Shown piece after piece: positions 9,150 to 16,787 of a stretch of 55,883 nucleotides of DNA; the first letter of the stretch is position 1, and each line of letters begins with the position of its first letter. A program made the position numbers and the translations under genes. A model generated the notes under the pieces. The model was not told where the DNA came from and did no database searches. It saw nothing but the letters and a program-made list of their open reading frames with translations. This DNA is from Streptomyces sp. MBT65 (lineage in GTDB: Bacteria > Actinomycetota > Actinomycetes > Streptomycetales > Streptomycetaceae), in the NCBI RefSeq assembly GCF_016612545.1, contig NZ_JAENRY010000071.1:1-55883 (forward strand), in the 5' to 3' direction.

Positions 9150-11042
9150 ATGGGGGCCATACCGACGCAACGGGAGACCACTTCGCGTGCTCCCGACGCG
9201 CCCGCGCACCACGGCGCGGACCGGCGTACGACGGTGCGCGCCACGCTGTCCGGAAGCTCCCTGGCGCCCGGTTCCGCCCGTGGCCTGGTGCGGGCCGCGC
9301 TCCGCGAGTGGGCCGAACTCGGCCTGTCCGGCACCGAGTTCCTCACCGACCGGCTCGCCGACGACGCGATGGTCGTCGTCAGCGAACTCGTCACCAACGC
9401 CGTCGTGCACGCCGGCACGGACGTCGAGCTGGTGTGCCGGCTGGAGGAGACGGACTCGATCGTCGTCGAGGTCGCCGACCACCACCCCTCCCGCGCCCCG
9501 CGCGACAACAACGCCGAACCGGCCCACGAGACACCGGAGTTCGGCCGCGGCCTGCGCCTCGTCTCCACCCTCGCCGAGGCCTGGGGCGTCACCTACCGCA
9601 CCGGCACCAAGACCGTCTGGGCCCGGATGCCCGCCCAAGGCACCCCGGCCGTCCAGGAGTTGGAGACGTACGCCGTGGAACGCGGCCTGCGCGTCGCCGA
9701 GATCCTCGCCCCCGAACCCCAGCGCGCCGAACGCGACCGGGACTGGCTCGGCCGCGGCGCCCTCTCCTTCCTCGCCGAGGCCTCCGACCTCCTCGCCGGA
9801 CAGCTCGACGAGGACCTCGTCGCCGCGCTCGCCGGACAGCTGATAGTGCCGAGGCTGGCCGACTGGTGCGCCGTATGGCTGGAGGACGAGGCGCTGGGCC
9901 GAGGGGGCTGGAGCGAGGACGCCGGGGCCGGTGCCGGACCGCGTCTGGCCCGGGTCTGGCACGGCAGCGAGAACCGTATCGAGGAGCTGCGCGAGGCCCT
10001 GGAGAAGGACCCGCCCCGCCCGCCGGACTCCCTGCGGCCCGTGTCCTACCCCTGGCCCGCCGACGCCCTCGGCCCGCACGGCACCTACGGCGCGGCGCTG
10101 GCGTACCGACTGATCGCGGGCGGTCGGCCGCTCGGCACGCTGGTCATCGGACGGTCCGGGCTGCCGTGCTTCCCCGACGAGGTCACCGGCCTGGTCGAGG
10201 ACCTCAGCCGCCGCGTCGCGCTCGCCATCGGCGCGGCCCGCCAGTACGCCCGCCAGGCCACCATCAGCCGCGTCCTCCAGCGCGGCCTGCTGCCCGGCGC
10301 GGTCGCCGAGATCCCCGGCGTGCACAGCGCCCTCGTCTACGAACCCTGCGACAAGGGCGGCCCCAGCGGCGACTTCTACGACCTGTTCCCGGCCGGCGAC
10401 GGCCGCTGGTGCTTCGCCCTCGGCGACGTCCAGGGCAAGGGCCCCGAGGCCGCCGTGGTGATCGGACTGGCCCGCCCCTGGCTCCGCCTCCTCGCCCGCG
10501 AGGGCTACCGCGTCGCCGACGTCCTCGACCGCCTCAACCAGCTCCTCCTCGACGACGCCACCGAGGCAGCCGACGCGGCGGCCCACGCGATGGTGGCAGC
10601 GGGCGGGATGCCGGGCCCGGTCGGCGACGGCCCCCGCTTCCTCTCCCTCCTCTACGGCGAGCTGGTCCCCTTCGACGGCGGAGTCCGCTGCACCCTCGCC
10701 TCCGCCGGACACCCGCTGCCGCTGCTCCTCGGCCCGGACGGCGGCGTCGGTACGGTGGCCCGCCCGCAGACCCTCCTCGGGGTCATCGAGGACGTGACGT
10801 ACACCAGCGAGACCTTCGAACTCCGGCCGGGCGACAGCCTGTTGTGCGTCACCGACGGGGTGACCGAGCGGCGCTCCGGCTCCGTCCAGTTCGACGACGG
10901 CGACGGCCTCGCGACCGCGCTCGCCGGGTGCGCGGGCCTGACCGCCGAGCTGATCGCGGAGCGCATCAAACGCCTGGTGCACGAGTTCGGCGGCCGTCCT
11001 CCGGAGGACGACATGGCGCTGCTGGTGCTCCAGGCGGAGTGA
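9150..11042 (+). CDS. RsbW-like ATPase / GAF / SpoIIE-type PP2C phosphatase, OsaC-like
   Basis: Regulator of 630 residues. Residues about 35-165 form a GHKL anti-sigma-type kinase domain with N box SELVTNAVVHAG and a G box around GRGLRLVSTLAE. Residues about 205-360 are GAF-like. Residues about 375-630 form a PP2C domain of the SpoIIE/RsbU type, with metal-binding acidic motifs GDFYD (Asp408), GDVQGKG (Asp426), TDGVTE and EDDMALL. Such proteins switch partner proteins or anti-sigma antagonists by Ser phosphorylation and dephosphorylation. It is divergent from the HAMP-ladder kinase, and S. coelicolor OsaC, which resets sigma-B after osmotic stress, combines the same kinase and phosphatase ends. 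Start ATG 9150 has GGGGAG upstream. Its partners are not in this window. Confidence 0.88.
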   Translation: MGAIPTQRETTSRAPDAPAHHGADRRTTVRATLSGSSLAPGSARGLVRAALREWAELGLSGTEFLTDRLADDAMVVVSELVTNAVVHAGTDVELVCRLEETDSIVVEVADHHPSRAPRDNNAEPAHETPEFGRGLRLVSTLAEAWGVTYRTGTKTVWARMPAQGTPAVQELETYAVERGLRVAEILAPEPQRAERDRDWLGRGALSFLAEASDLLAGQLDEDLVAALAGQLIVPRLADWCAVWLEDEALGRGGWSEDAGAGAGPRLARVWHGSENRIEELREALEKDPPRPPDSLRPVSYPWPADALGPHGTYGAALAYRLIAGGRPLGTLVIGRSGLPCFPDEVTGLVEDLSRRVALAIGAARQYARQATISRVLQRGLLPGAVAEIPGVHSALVYEPCDKGGPSGDFYDLFPAGDGRWCFALGDVQGKGPEAAVVIGLARPWLRLLAREGYRVADVLDRLNQLLLDDATEAADAAAHAMVAAGGMPGPVGDGPRFLSLLYGELVPFDGGVRCTLASAGHPLPLLLGPDGGVGTVARPQTLLGVIEDVTYTSETFELRPGDSLLCVTDGVTERRSGSVQFDDGDGLATALAGCAGLTAELIAERIKRLVHEFGGRPPEDDMALLVLQAE

Positions 11043-11070
11043 TCCCCGCCGGTGCTGGACAATGGAGGGC

Positions 11071-12303
11071 ATGCCTTCCGCACTCCCCGACGGCGATCCC
11101 GTCCCCGACGACGGCGCCCTGCCCGCACAGGCGCTCGCCGGATCGGCCGACCGCCCCCTCGGGTTCTATCTGCACGTCCCGTACTGCGCGACCCGCTGCG
11201 GCTACTGCGACTTCAACACCTACACGGCGACCGAGCTGCGCGGCACGGGCGGAGTGCTGGCCTCCCGGGACAACTACGCGGACACCCTGATCGACGAGGT
11301 CCGCCTGGCCCGCAAGGTCCTCGGCGACGACCCGCGCCCGGTCCGCACGGTCTTCGTCGGCGGTGGCACCCCCACACTCCTCGCGGCGGGCGATCTCGTA
11401 CGGATGCTGGGCGCGATCAGGGACGAGTTCGGGCTCGCCCCGGACGCGGAGATCACCACGGAGGCGAACCCGGAGTCGGTGGACCCCGCCTACCTCGCGG
11501 CCCTCCGCGACGGCGGCTTCAACCGCGTCTCCTTCGGCATGCAGAGCGCGAAACAGCACGTACTGAAGGTGCTGGACCGCACCCACACCCCCGGCCGCCC
11601 CGAGGCGTGCGTCGCGGAGGCCCGCGCGGCCGGCTTCGACCACGTCAACCTCGACCTGATCTACGGCACCCCCGGCGAGAGCGACGACGACTGGCGCGCG
11701 TCCCTCGACTCCGCCCTCGGCGCGGGCCCCGACCACATCAGCGCGTACGCCCTGATCGTCGAGGAGGGCACCCAGCTCGCCCGCCGTATCCGCCGCGGCG
11801 AGGTCCCGATGACGGACGACGACGTGCATGCCGACCGCTATCTGATCGCGGACGAGGTGATGTCGGCGGCGGGCTTCGACTGGTACGAGGTCTCGAACTG
11901 GGCGACGTCGGATTCCGGCCGTTGCCTCCACAACGAGCTGTACTGGCGCGGCGCCGACTGGTGGGGCGCTGGCCCCGGAGCGCACTCGCACGTGGGCGGG
12001 GTGCGGTGGTGGAACGTGAAGCACCCGGGGGCGTACGCGGGGGCGCTGGCGGCCGGCCGGTCACCGGGCGCGGGCCGCGAGATCCTCTCGGCGGAGGACC
12101 GCCGGGTGGAGCGGATTCTGCTGGAACTGCGGCTGCGGGAGGGCGCCCCACTGGACCTGCTCCGGCCGGAGGGGCTCGCGGCTTCGCGCCGGGCGCTGGG
12201 GGAGGGGCTGCTGGAGGCGGGGCCGTACGAGGAGGGGAGTGCCGTGCTCACGTTGAGGGGGCGGTTGCTGGCGGATGCGGTGGTGCGGGATCTGGTGGAC
12301 TGA
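11071..12303 (+). CDS. hemW: Radical SAM heme chaperone HemW (HemN-like)
   Basis: Radical SAM protein of about 410 residues. The cluster-binding motif CxxxCxxC is Cys39-Cys43-Cys46 in HVPYCATRCGYCDFN. Further typical motifs are VFVGGGTPTLL, NRVSFGMQS and NLDLIYGTPGE. HemW proteins bind heme and deliver it to respiratory enzymes; many are mis-annotated as oxygen-independent coproporphyrinogen oxidase. Lack of the extra N-terminal Cys of true HemN (CxxxCxxCxC) supports HemW: here the residue after CGYC is Asp, then Phe. Start is ambiguous: ATG 11071 is preceded closely by GGAGGG (2-nt spacing), and ATG 11062 lacks a ribosome site. It precedes hrcA-dnaJ2 at short distance, as in other actinobacteria. 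Confidence 0.92.
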   Translation: MPSALPDGDPVPDDGALPAQALAGSADRPLGFYLHVPYCATRCGYCDFNTYTATELRGTGGVLASRDNYADTLIDEVRLARKVLGDDPRPVRTVFVGGGTPTLLAAGDLVRMLGAIRDEFGLAPDAEITTEANPESVDPAYLAALRDGGFNRVSFGMQSAKQHVLKVLDRTHTPGRPEACVAEARAAGFDHVNLDLIYGTPGESDDDWRASLDSALGAGPDHISAYALIVEEGTQLARRIRRGEVPMTDDDVHADRYLIADEVMSAAGFDWYEVSNWATSDSGRCLHNELYWRGADWWGAGPGAHSHVGGVRWWNVKHPGAYAGALAAGRSPGAGREILSAEDRRVERILLELRLREGAPLDLLRPEGLAASRRALGEGLLEAGPYEEGSAVLTLRGRLLADAVVRDLVD

Positions 12304-12395
12304 TCACTCGGGGAGTGAATCAGTGCGGAACGCGGGTTCGGTCCCTAACCTGATTCGTAGGCTGCCGCCGACAGCACGCGGCGGATATGGAGGCC

Positions 12396-12769
12396 ATGGA
12401 GATGACCGCTGTGGACGAGCGTGGGGTGACCAGGTTCTTCGAGGGGTTCGAGCCGCCCGAGGGACTCAAGGTGGAGCTTCTTCGGGGGGTGGTCGTGATG
12501 ATGGCCAGCCCCCGAACATCGTGCACAACTTGATCGTTGCCGATGTGCAGGACCAGATCCCTCGGCAGCGCTGGAATCGCCTCCAGACCCAGGATGTGGA
12601 CATCGTCGGTGAGGCCAGCGAACCCATTCCGGACCTGATCGTGTTGGAGCGCGGGGTGGTCCCGGCCTCAGGCAATCTGGTGCCGTCCCAGTTGATCACA
12701 CTGGTGCTCGAACTGGACACCAGCGAGTTCGGAACTTTCCCCGACGTCAGGCCTCACCGCTATCCGTGA
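12396..12769 (+). pseudogene. Frameshifted Uma2-family (DUF820) endonuclease-fold gene
   Basis: The first frame encodes MEMTAVDERGVTRFFEGFEP..., then KVELLRGVVVMMASP, and stops soon after. The second frame resumes immediately with NIVHNLIVADVQDQIP...PDLIVLERG...LVLELD. Both halves match consecutive parts of Uma2 (KVELLRG-MMA-P-NxVHN, PDlxVl, lvvEv). The frames join in a C run near 12507-12515, where one inserted C would restore reading. After LVLELD the family's D...K...Y region is missing and the frame ends in unrelated residues overlapping the 3' end of the convergent DUF3097 gene. Both the frameshift and the lost C-terminus argue for a decayed gene. Uma2 genes are abundant in Streptomyces and of unclear function. 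A sequencing error could explain the frameshift but not the truncation. Confidence 0.72.
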
Positions 12770-13556
12770 CGAAGTCGATCAACTCCTCCACCCGCCCCAG
12801 CAGTTCCGGCTCAAGATCCTTGTACGACCCCACCTTCGCCAGAATCGCCTGCCACACCGCACCGGTGTTTTCCGGCCAACCCAGCGCCCGGCACACCCCC
12901 GTCTTCCAGTCCTGCCCGTGCGGTACCCGGGGCCAGGCGGCGATGCCCACGGAGGACGGTTTCACGGCCTCCCAGATGTCGATGTAGGGGTGGCCGACGA
13001 CGAGCGCGTGCTCGCTGGTGACCGACTGGGCGATGCGCCACTCCTTGGTGCCGGGGAGCAAATGGTCCACCAGGATGCCGAGGCGCGCGTCCGGGCCCGG
13101 GGCGAACTCGGCGACGATGGAGGGCAGGTCGTCCACGCCCTCCAGGTACTCGACCACCACGCCCTCGATGCGCAGGTCGTCCCCCCACACCCGCTCGACG
13201 AGTTCCGCGTCGTGCCGCCCCTCGACGTAGATCCGCCCGGCACGCGCCACACGCGCGCGTGCACCGGGGACGGCGACCGAACCGGACGCCGTACGAGTGG
13301 GCCGTAGCGGACTCGACACCGGCTTCACCAGGGTGACCACGCGGCCCTCCAGGAGGAAGCCGCGCGGCTCCAGGGGGAACACCCGGTGCTTGCCGAAGCG
13401 GTCCTCCAGGGTGACCGTGCCGGCCTCGCAGCGGATCACCGCGCCGCAGAAACCGGTGCCGGGCTCCTCGACCACGAGGCCCGCCTCCGCGGCGACCTCG
13501 GGCACGGGCTTCGGCTTCTTCCACGGCGGGGTCAGGTCGGCGGAGTACTGGCGCAT
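12747..13556 (-). CDS. DUF3097 family protein
   Basis: About 269 residues, beginning MRQYSADLTPPWKKPKPVPEV. This resembles the actinobacterial DUF3097 family, which has no established function. The N-terminal part (FCGAVIRCEAGTVTLEDRFGKHRVFPLEP) looks like a small beta-barrel. The middle (GRIYVEGRHDAELVERVWGDDLR...LEGVDDLP) recalls a Toprim-like fold, with acidic residues in VEGRHDAELV and ILVDHLL. That similarity is my reading and would need a profile search. The 3' end overlaps the Uma2 remnant by 23 nt. It lies 34 nt beyond the stop of the MBL gene on the same strand and may be co-transcribed with it. Confidence 0.85.
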   Translation of the reverse strand: MRQYSADLTPPWKKPKPVPEVAAEAGLVVEEPGTGFCGAVIRCEAGTVTLEDRFGKHRVFPLEPRGFLLEGRVVTLVKPVSSPLRPTRTASGSVAVPGARARVARAGRIYVEGRHDAELVERVWGDDLRIEGVVVEYLEGVDDLPSIVAEFAPGPDARLGILVDHLLPGTKEWRIAQSVTSEHALVVGHPYIDIWEAVKPSSVGIAAWPRVPHGQDWKTGVCRALGWPENTGAVWQAILAKVGSYKDLEPELLGRVEELIDFVTDSGEA

Positions 13557-13590
13557 TCGGATGACGATAGGAGAACCGGCCCGCCCGGTT

Positions 13591-14310
13591 TCACGACACG
13601 CCGAAACGGCCTGCCAACGCGTCCCGTTGGGCCCGCACGAACCCGGCGTCCACCACCGCTCCGTGACCGGGCACGTACAGCGCGTCCTCGCCGCCCAGGG
13701 AGAGGAGCAGGTCGAGCGCGGCCGGCCAGTGCGCCGGTACGGCGTCGGGGCCCGCCTGCGGTTCGCCGGACTCCTCGACCAGATCGCCGCAGAACACGAC
13801 CGCCGGTGAGCCGGGGACGAGGACCGCGAGGTCGTGGGCGGTGTGTCCGCGCGTCGCCACCAGGTGGACCTCCGGACCGCCGTCCATGGCGAGCACCGCG
13901 GTGCCCCACACGTATTCACGGGGGCACACGAGAAGGTCCGCCGCGTTCTCCGCCGCCCGCGGATCCAGCCCGTTGCGCACCGCGTCGGCCCGCAGCTCCT
14001 CACCGCCGTGCTCGAACACCTCGCGCAGACCGCCGGCCGCGAGAACCGTCGCCCCGGCAAAGACCGCCGCCCCGAGGACATGGTCGAAATGGGCGTGGGT
14101 GAGCGCGAGATGGGTCACACGCCGCCCGGCGAGCGCCTGCGCCTGAGTGCGCAACCACGCGCCCTCCGGCACACTCGACCCCGCGTCGATCATGAGCGCC
14201 GAGCCACCCCCGACGACCAGCCCCACCGTGCAGTCCCAGCCAGGCAGCCGGCACCGCCCCACCCCGGCGGCCAGCCGCTCCCACCCCGCCTCTTCCCAAG
14301 TCACCGTCAT
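13591..14310 (-). CDS. MBL-fold metallohydrolase
   Basis: A 239-residue metallo-beta-lactamase-fold hydrolase. The zinc site HxHxDH is seen in LTHAHFDHVLG; the later ligands are His in TRGHTAHD, Asp in FCGDLVEE and His in YVPGHGAVVD. The length fits single-domain glyoxalase II-like or quorum-lactonase-like hydrolases, and the substrate cannot be read from the sequence. It is divergent from hrcA, so its promoter must lie in 14311-14400, next to the CIRCE element. ATG 14310 is the only good start before the conserved domain. Confidence 0.85.
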   Translation of the reverse strand: MTVTWEEAGWERLAAGVGRCRLPGWDCTVGLVVGGGSALMIDAGSSVPEGAWLRTQAQALAGRRVTHLALTHAHFDHVLGAAVFAGATVLAAGGLREVFEHGGEELRADAVRNGLDPRAAENAADLLVCPREYVWGTAVLAMDGGPEVHLVATRGHTAHDLAVLVPGSPAVVFCGDLVEESGEPQAGPDAVPAHWPAALDLLLSLGGEDALYVPGHGAVVDAGFVRAQRDALAGRFGVS

Positions 14311-14361
14311 ACGGCGACGCTAACGGTGAGGGCACCAGGGATTGACATCGCGGGACCGGCC

Positions 14362-14392
14362 TTGCCCGGGGTGTACCTCACGGCCGTACACT
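14362..14392 (+). promoter_or_regulatory. Candidate hrcA promoter
   Basis: TTGCCC at 14362-14367 and TACACT at 14387-14392, with a 19-nt spacer that is slightly long. The predicted transcription start would fall just before the CIRCE element, where HrcA repression would be effective. Another -35-like TTGACA lies at 14342. Confidence 0.4.
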
Positions 14393-14405
14393 GGGCCGGG
14401 GAACG

Positions 14406-14432
14406 CTGGCACTCACGCGCACAGAGTGCCAG
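14406..14432 (+). promoter_or_regulatory. CIRCE operator (HrcA binding site)
   Basis: Perfect inverted repeat: CTGGCACTC (14406-14414), a 9-nt spacer, GAGTGCCAG (14424-14432). This is the CIRCE layout (TTAGCACTC-N9-GAGTGCTAA) with terminal bases changed in both arms. It is 50 nt upstream of the hrcA start, so hrcA-dnaJ2 is autoregulated by HrcA and induced by heat. Confidence 0.93.
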
Positions 14433-14482
14433 GAAAGGGCAGCCCGGCAACAAAACGGCGACCAGAACTGGAGGTGTGCGCG

Positions 14483-15499
14483 ATGCTCAGCGAACGCAGG
14501 CTTCAGGTGCTGCGCGCCATCGTCCAGGACTATGTCGGCACCGAGGAGCCGGTCGGGTCCAAGGCGCTCACCGAGCGGCACAGCCTCGGCGTCTCCCCGG
14601 CGACGGTGCGCAACGACATGGCGGCCCTGGAGGACGAGGGCTACATCGCCCAGCCGCACACCAGCGCCGGACGCATCCCGACGGACAAGGGCTATCGCCT
14701 CTTCGTCGACAAGCTCGCCGGCGTCAAGCCGATGACCGGCCCCGAGCGCAAGGCCATCCAGAACTTCCTCGACGGCGCGGTCGACCTCGACGACGTGGTG
14801 GGCCGTACGGTCCGGCTGCTCGCGCAGCTCACCCGGCAGGTCGCCGTCGTGCAGTACCCGTCCCTGACCCGCTCGACCGTCCGCCACGTGGAGCTGCTGT
14901 CGCTGGCCCCCGCGCGCGTGATGCTCGTGCTGATCACCGACACCGGGCGGGTCGAGCAGCGCATGGTGGACTGCCCGGCGCCCTTCGGGGAGTCCTCGCT
15001 CGCGGATCTACGCGCGCGGCTCAACAGCCGGATCGCGGCCCGCCGCTTCGCGGACGTGCCGCAGCTCGTGCAGGACCTGCCGGAGGCCTTCGAGAACGAG
15101 GACCGCGGCACGGTCGCGACGGTGCTCTCCACCCTCCTGGAGACCCTCGTCGAGGAGACCGAGGAGCGGCTGATGATCGGCGGCACCGCCAATCTCACCC
15201 GCTTCGGACATGACTTTCCCCTCACCATCCGCCCCATCCTGGAAGCCCTGGAGGAGCAGGTCGTCCTCCTCAAGTTGCTTGGTGAGGCGGGGGATTCGGG
15301 CATGACCGTACGGATCGGTCACGAGAACGCCTACGAGGGACTCAACTCCACTTCCGTGGTGTCGGTCGGTTACGGTTCGGGCGGCGAGGCAGTCGCCAAG
15401 CTCGGCGTGGTCGGACCGACCCGCATGGATTACCCGGGAACGATGGGAGCGGTACGCGCAGTGGCACGGTACGTCGGACAGATCCTGGCGGAGTCCTAA
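14483..15499 (+). CDS. hrcA: Heat-inducible transcription repressor HrcA
   Basis: Repressor of CIRCE-controlled chaperone genes; 338 residues. The N-terminal winged helix (about 1-75) contains LSERRLQVLRAIVQDYVGTEEPVGSK and VSPATVRNDMAALEDEGYIAQPHTSAGRIPT. The rest is the GAF-like and dimerisation core, ending in VVGPTRMDYPGTMGAVRAVARYV. ATG 14483 has GGAGGT 7 nt upstream. The stop abuts the dnaJ start, so the two are translationally coupled. A perfect CIRCE lies just upstream. Confidence 0.97.
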   Translation: MLSERRLQVLRAIVQDYVGTEEPVGSKALTERHSLGVSPATVRNDMAALEDEGYIAQPHTSAGRIPTDKGYRLFVDKLAGVKPMTGPERKAIQNFLDGAVDLDDVVGRTVRLLAQLTRQVAVVQYPSLTRSTVRHVELLSLAPARVMLVLITDTGRVEQRMVDCPAPFGESSLADLRARLNSRIAARRFADVPQLVQDLPEAFENEDRGTVATVLSTLLETLVEETEERLMIGGTANLTRFGHDFPLTIRPILEALEEQVVLLKLLGEAGDSGMTVRIGHENAYEGLNSTSVVSVGYGSGGEAVAKLGVVGPTRMDYPGTMGAVRAVARYVGQILAES

Positions 15500-16633
15500 G
15501 TGGCCACGGACTACTACGCCGTTCTCGGCGTGCGTCGCGACGCGTCGCAGGATGAGATCAAGAAGGCCTTCCGCCGGCTCGCGCGCGAGCTGCACCCGGA
15601 CGTGAATCCGGACCCGAAGACCCAGGAGCGCTTCAAGGAGATCAACGCCGCCTACGAGGTGCTCTCGGACCCGCAGAAGAAGCAGGTCTACGACCTCGGC
15701 GGCGACCCCCTCTCGCAGGCGGGCGGCGCGGGCGCGGGCTTCGGCGCGGGCGGCTTCGGGAACTTCTCGGACATCATGGACGCCTTCTTCGGTACGGCGT
15801 CGCAGCGCGGACCGCGCTCGCGCACCCGCCGGGGCCAGGACGCCATGATCCGGCTGGAGATCGAGCTGGACGAGGCGGCCTTCGGCACCACGAAGGACAT
15901 CCAGGTCGACACGGCCGTCGTCTGCAACACGTGCAACGGCGAGGGCGCGGCCCCCGGCACCTCCGCGCAGACCTGTGACATGTGTCGCGGTCGCGGTGAG
16001 GTCTCGCAGGTGACCCGGTCCTTCCTGGGCCAGGTCATGACGTCCCGCCCCTGCCCCCAGTGCCAGGGCTTCGGCACGGTCGTGCCGACGCCGTGCCCGG
16101 AGTGCGCCGGTGACGGCCGCGTCCGCTCGCGGCGCACGCTCACGGTCAAGATCCCGGCGGGCGTGGACAACGGCACCCGGATCCAGCTCGCGGGCGAGGG
16201 CGAGGTCGGCCCCGGCGGCGGCCCCGCCGGTGACCTGTACGTCGAGATCCACGAGCTGCCGCACGCGATGTTCCAGCGCCGCGGCGACGACCTGCACTGC
16301 ACGGTCACCCTCCCGATGACGGCGGCGGCCCTCGGCACGAAGGTGCCGCTGGAGACGCTGGACGGCATGGAGGAGGTCGACATCCGCCCGGGCACCCAGT
16401 CCGGCCAGTCGATCCCGCTGCACACCAGAGGCATCACGCATCTGCGCGGCGGCGGCCGCGGCGACCTCATCGTGCACGTCGAGGTCACCACCCCGACCAA
16501 GCTCGACGTGGAGCAGGAACGGCTGCTCCGCGAACTGGCGAAGCTGCGTGGCGAGGAGCGCCCCATGGGGACGTTCCAGCCGGGTCAGCAGGGGCTGTTC
16601 TCGCGCCTCAAGGACGCTTTCAACGGTCGCTGA
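15500..16633 (+). CDS. dnaJ2: Chaperone DnaJ (second actinobacterial copy, DnaJ2)
   Basis: Type I Hsp40 co-chaperone, 377 residues. The J domain carries His32-Pro33-Asp34 (ARELHPDVNP). It is followed by a Gly-rich stretch with FG repeats, four CxxCxGxG-type zinc motifs (CNTCNGEG, CDMCRGRG, CPQCQGFG, CPECAGDG) and the C-terminal peptide-binding domains. The GTG start abuts the hrcA stop. Actinobacteria usually carry one dnaJ in the dnaK-grpE operon and a second beside hrcA; this is the hrcA-linked one. Confidence 0.96.
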   Translation: MATDYYAVLGVRRDASQDEIKKAFRRLARELHPDVNPDPKTQERFKEINAAYEVLSDPQKKQVYDLGGDPLSQAGGAGAGFGAGGFGNFSDIMDAFFGTASQRGPRSRTRRGQDAMIRLEIELDEAAFGTTKDIQVDTAVVCNTCNGEGAAPGTSAQTCDMCRGRGEVSQVTRSFLGQVMTSRPCPQCQGFGTVVPTPCPECAGDGRVRSRRTLTVKIPAGVDNGTRIQLAGEGEVGPGGGPAGDLYVEIHELPHAMFQRRGDDLHCTVTLPMTAAALGTKVPLETLDGMEEVDIRPGTQSGQSIPLHTRGITHLRGGGRGDLIVHVEVTTPTKLDVEQERLLRELAKLRGEERPMGTFQPGQQGLFSRLKDAFNGR

Positions 16634-16667
16634 GAGGGTCCGGGGGCAGCCGCCCCCGGACCCTCTC
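16632..16667 (+). terminator. Strong terminator after dnaJ2
   Basis: Perfect 16-bp stem with a 4-nt loop (AGCC). The left arm GAGAGGGTCCGGGGGC begins inside the stop codon of dnaJ2. Confidence 0.88.
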
Positions 16668-16753
16668 CTCGCTCCGGACGGCCTCGTCCGCCAGGGCCGG
16701 ACCGGCCGAAAGCAGTGGCATGTGCCAGGGCCAAGGCCGGATTCGGACTTGTT

Positions 16754-16787
16754 CGGAGGACGTGACAACATGCCGTCATGTCCTCCG
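16754..16787 (+). promoter_or_regulatory. Inverted repeat enclosing ribosome site and start codon
   Basis: Left arm CGGAGGACGTGAC (16754-16766), 8-nt loop, right arm GTCATGTCCTCCG (16775-16787); 12 of 13 positions pair, and the other is a G-T. The left arm contains the only GGAGG, and the right arm contains the ATG (16778). It could be an RNA hairpin hiding the start, or an operator for an unlinked repressor. Confidence 0.6.
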
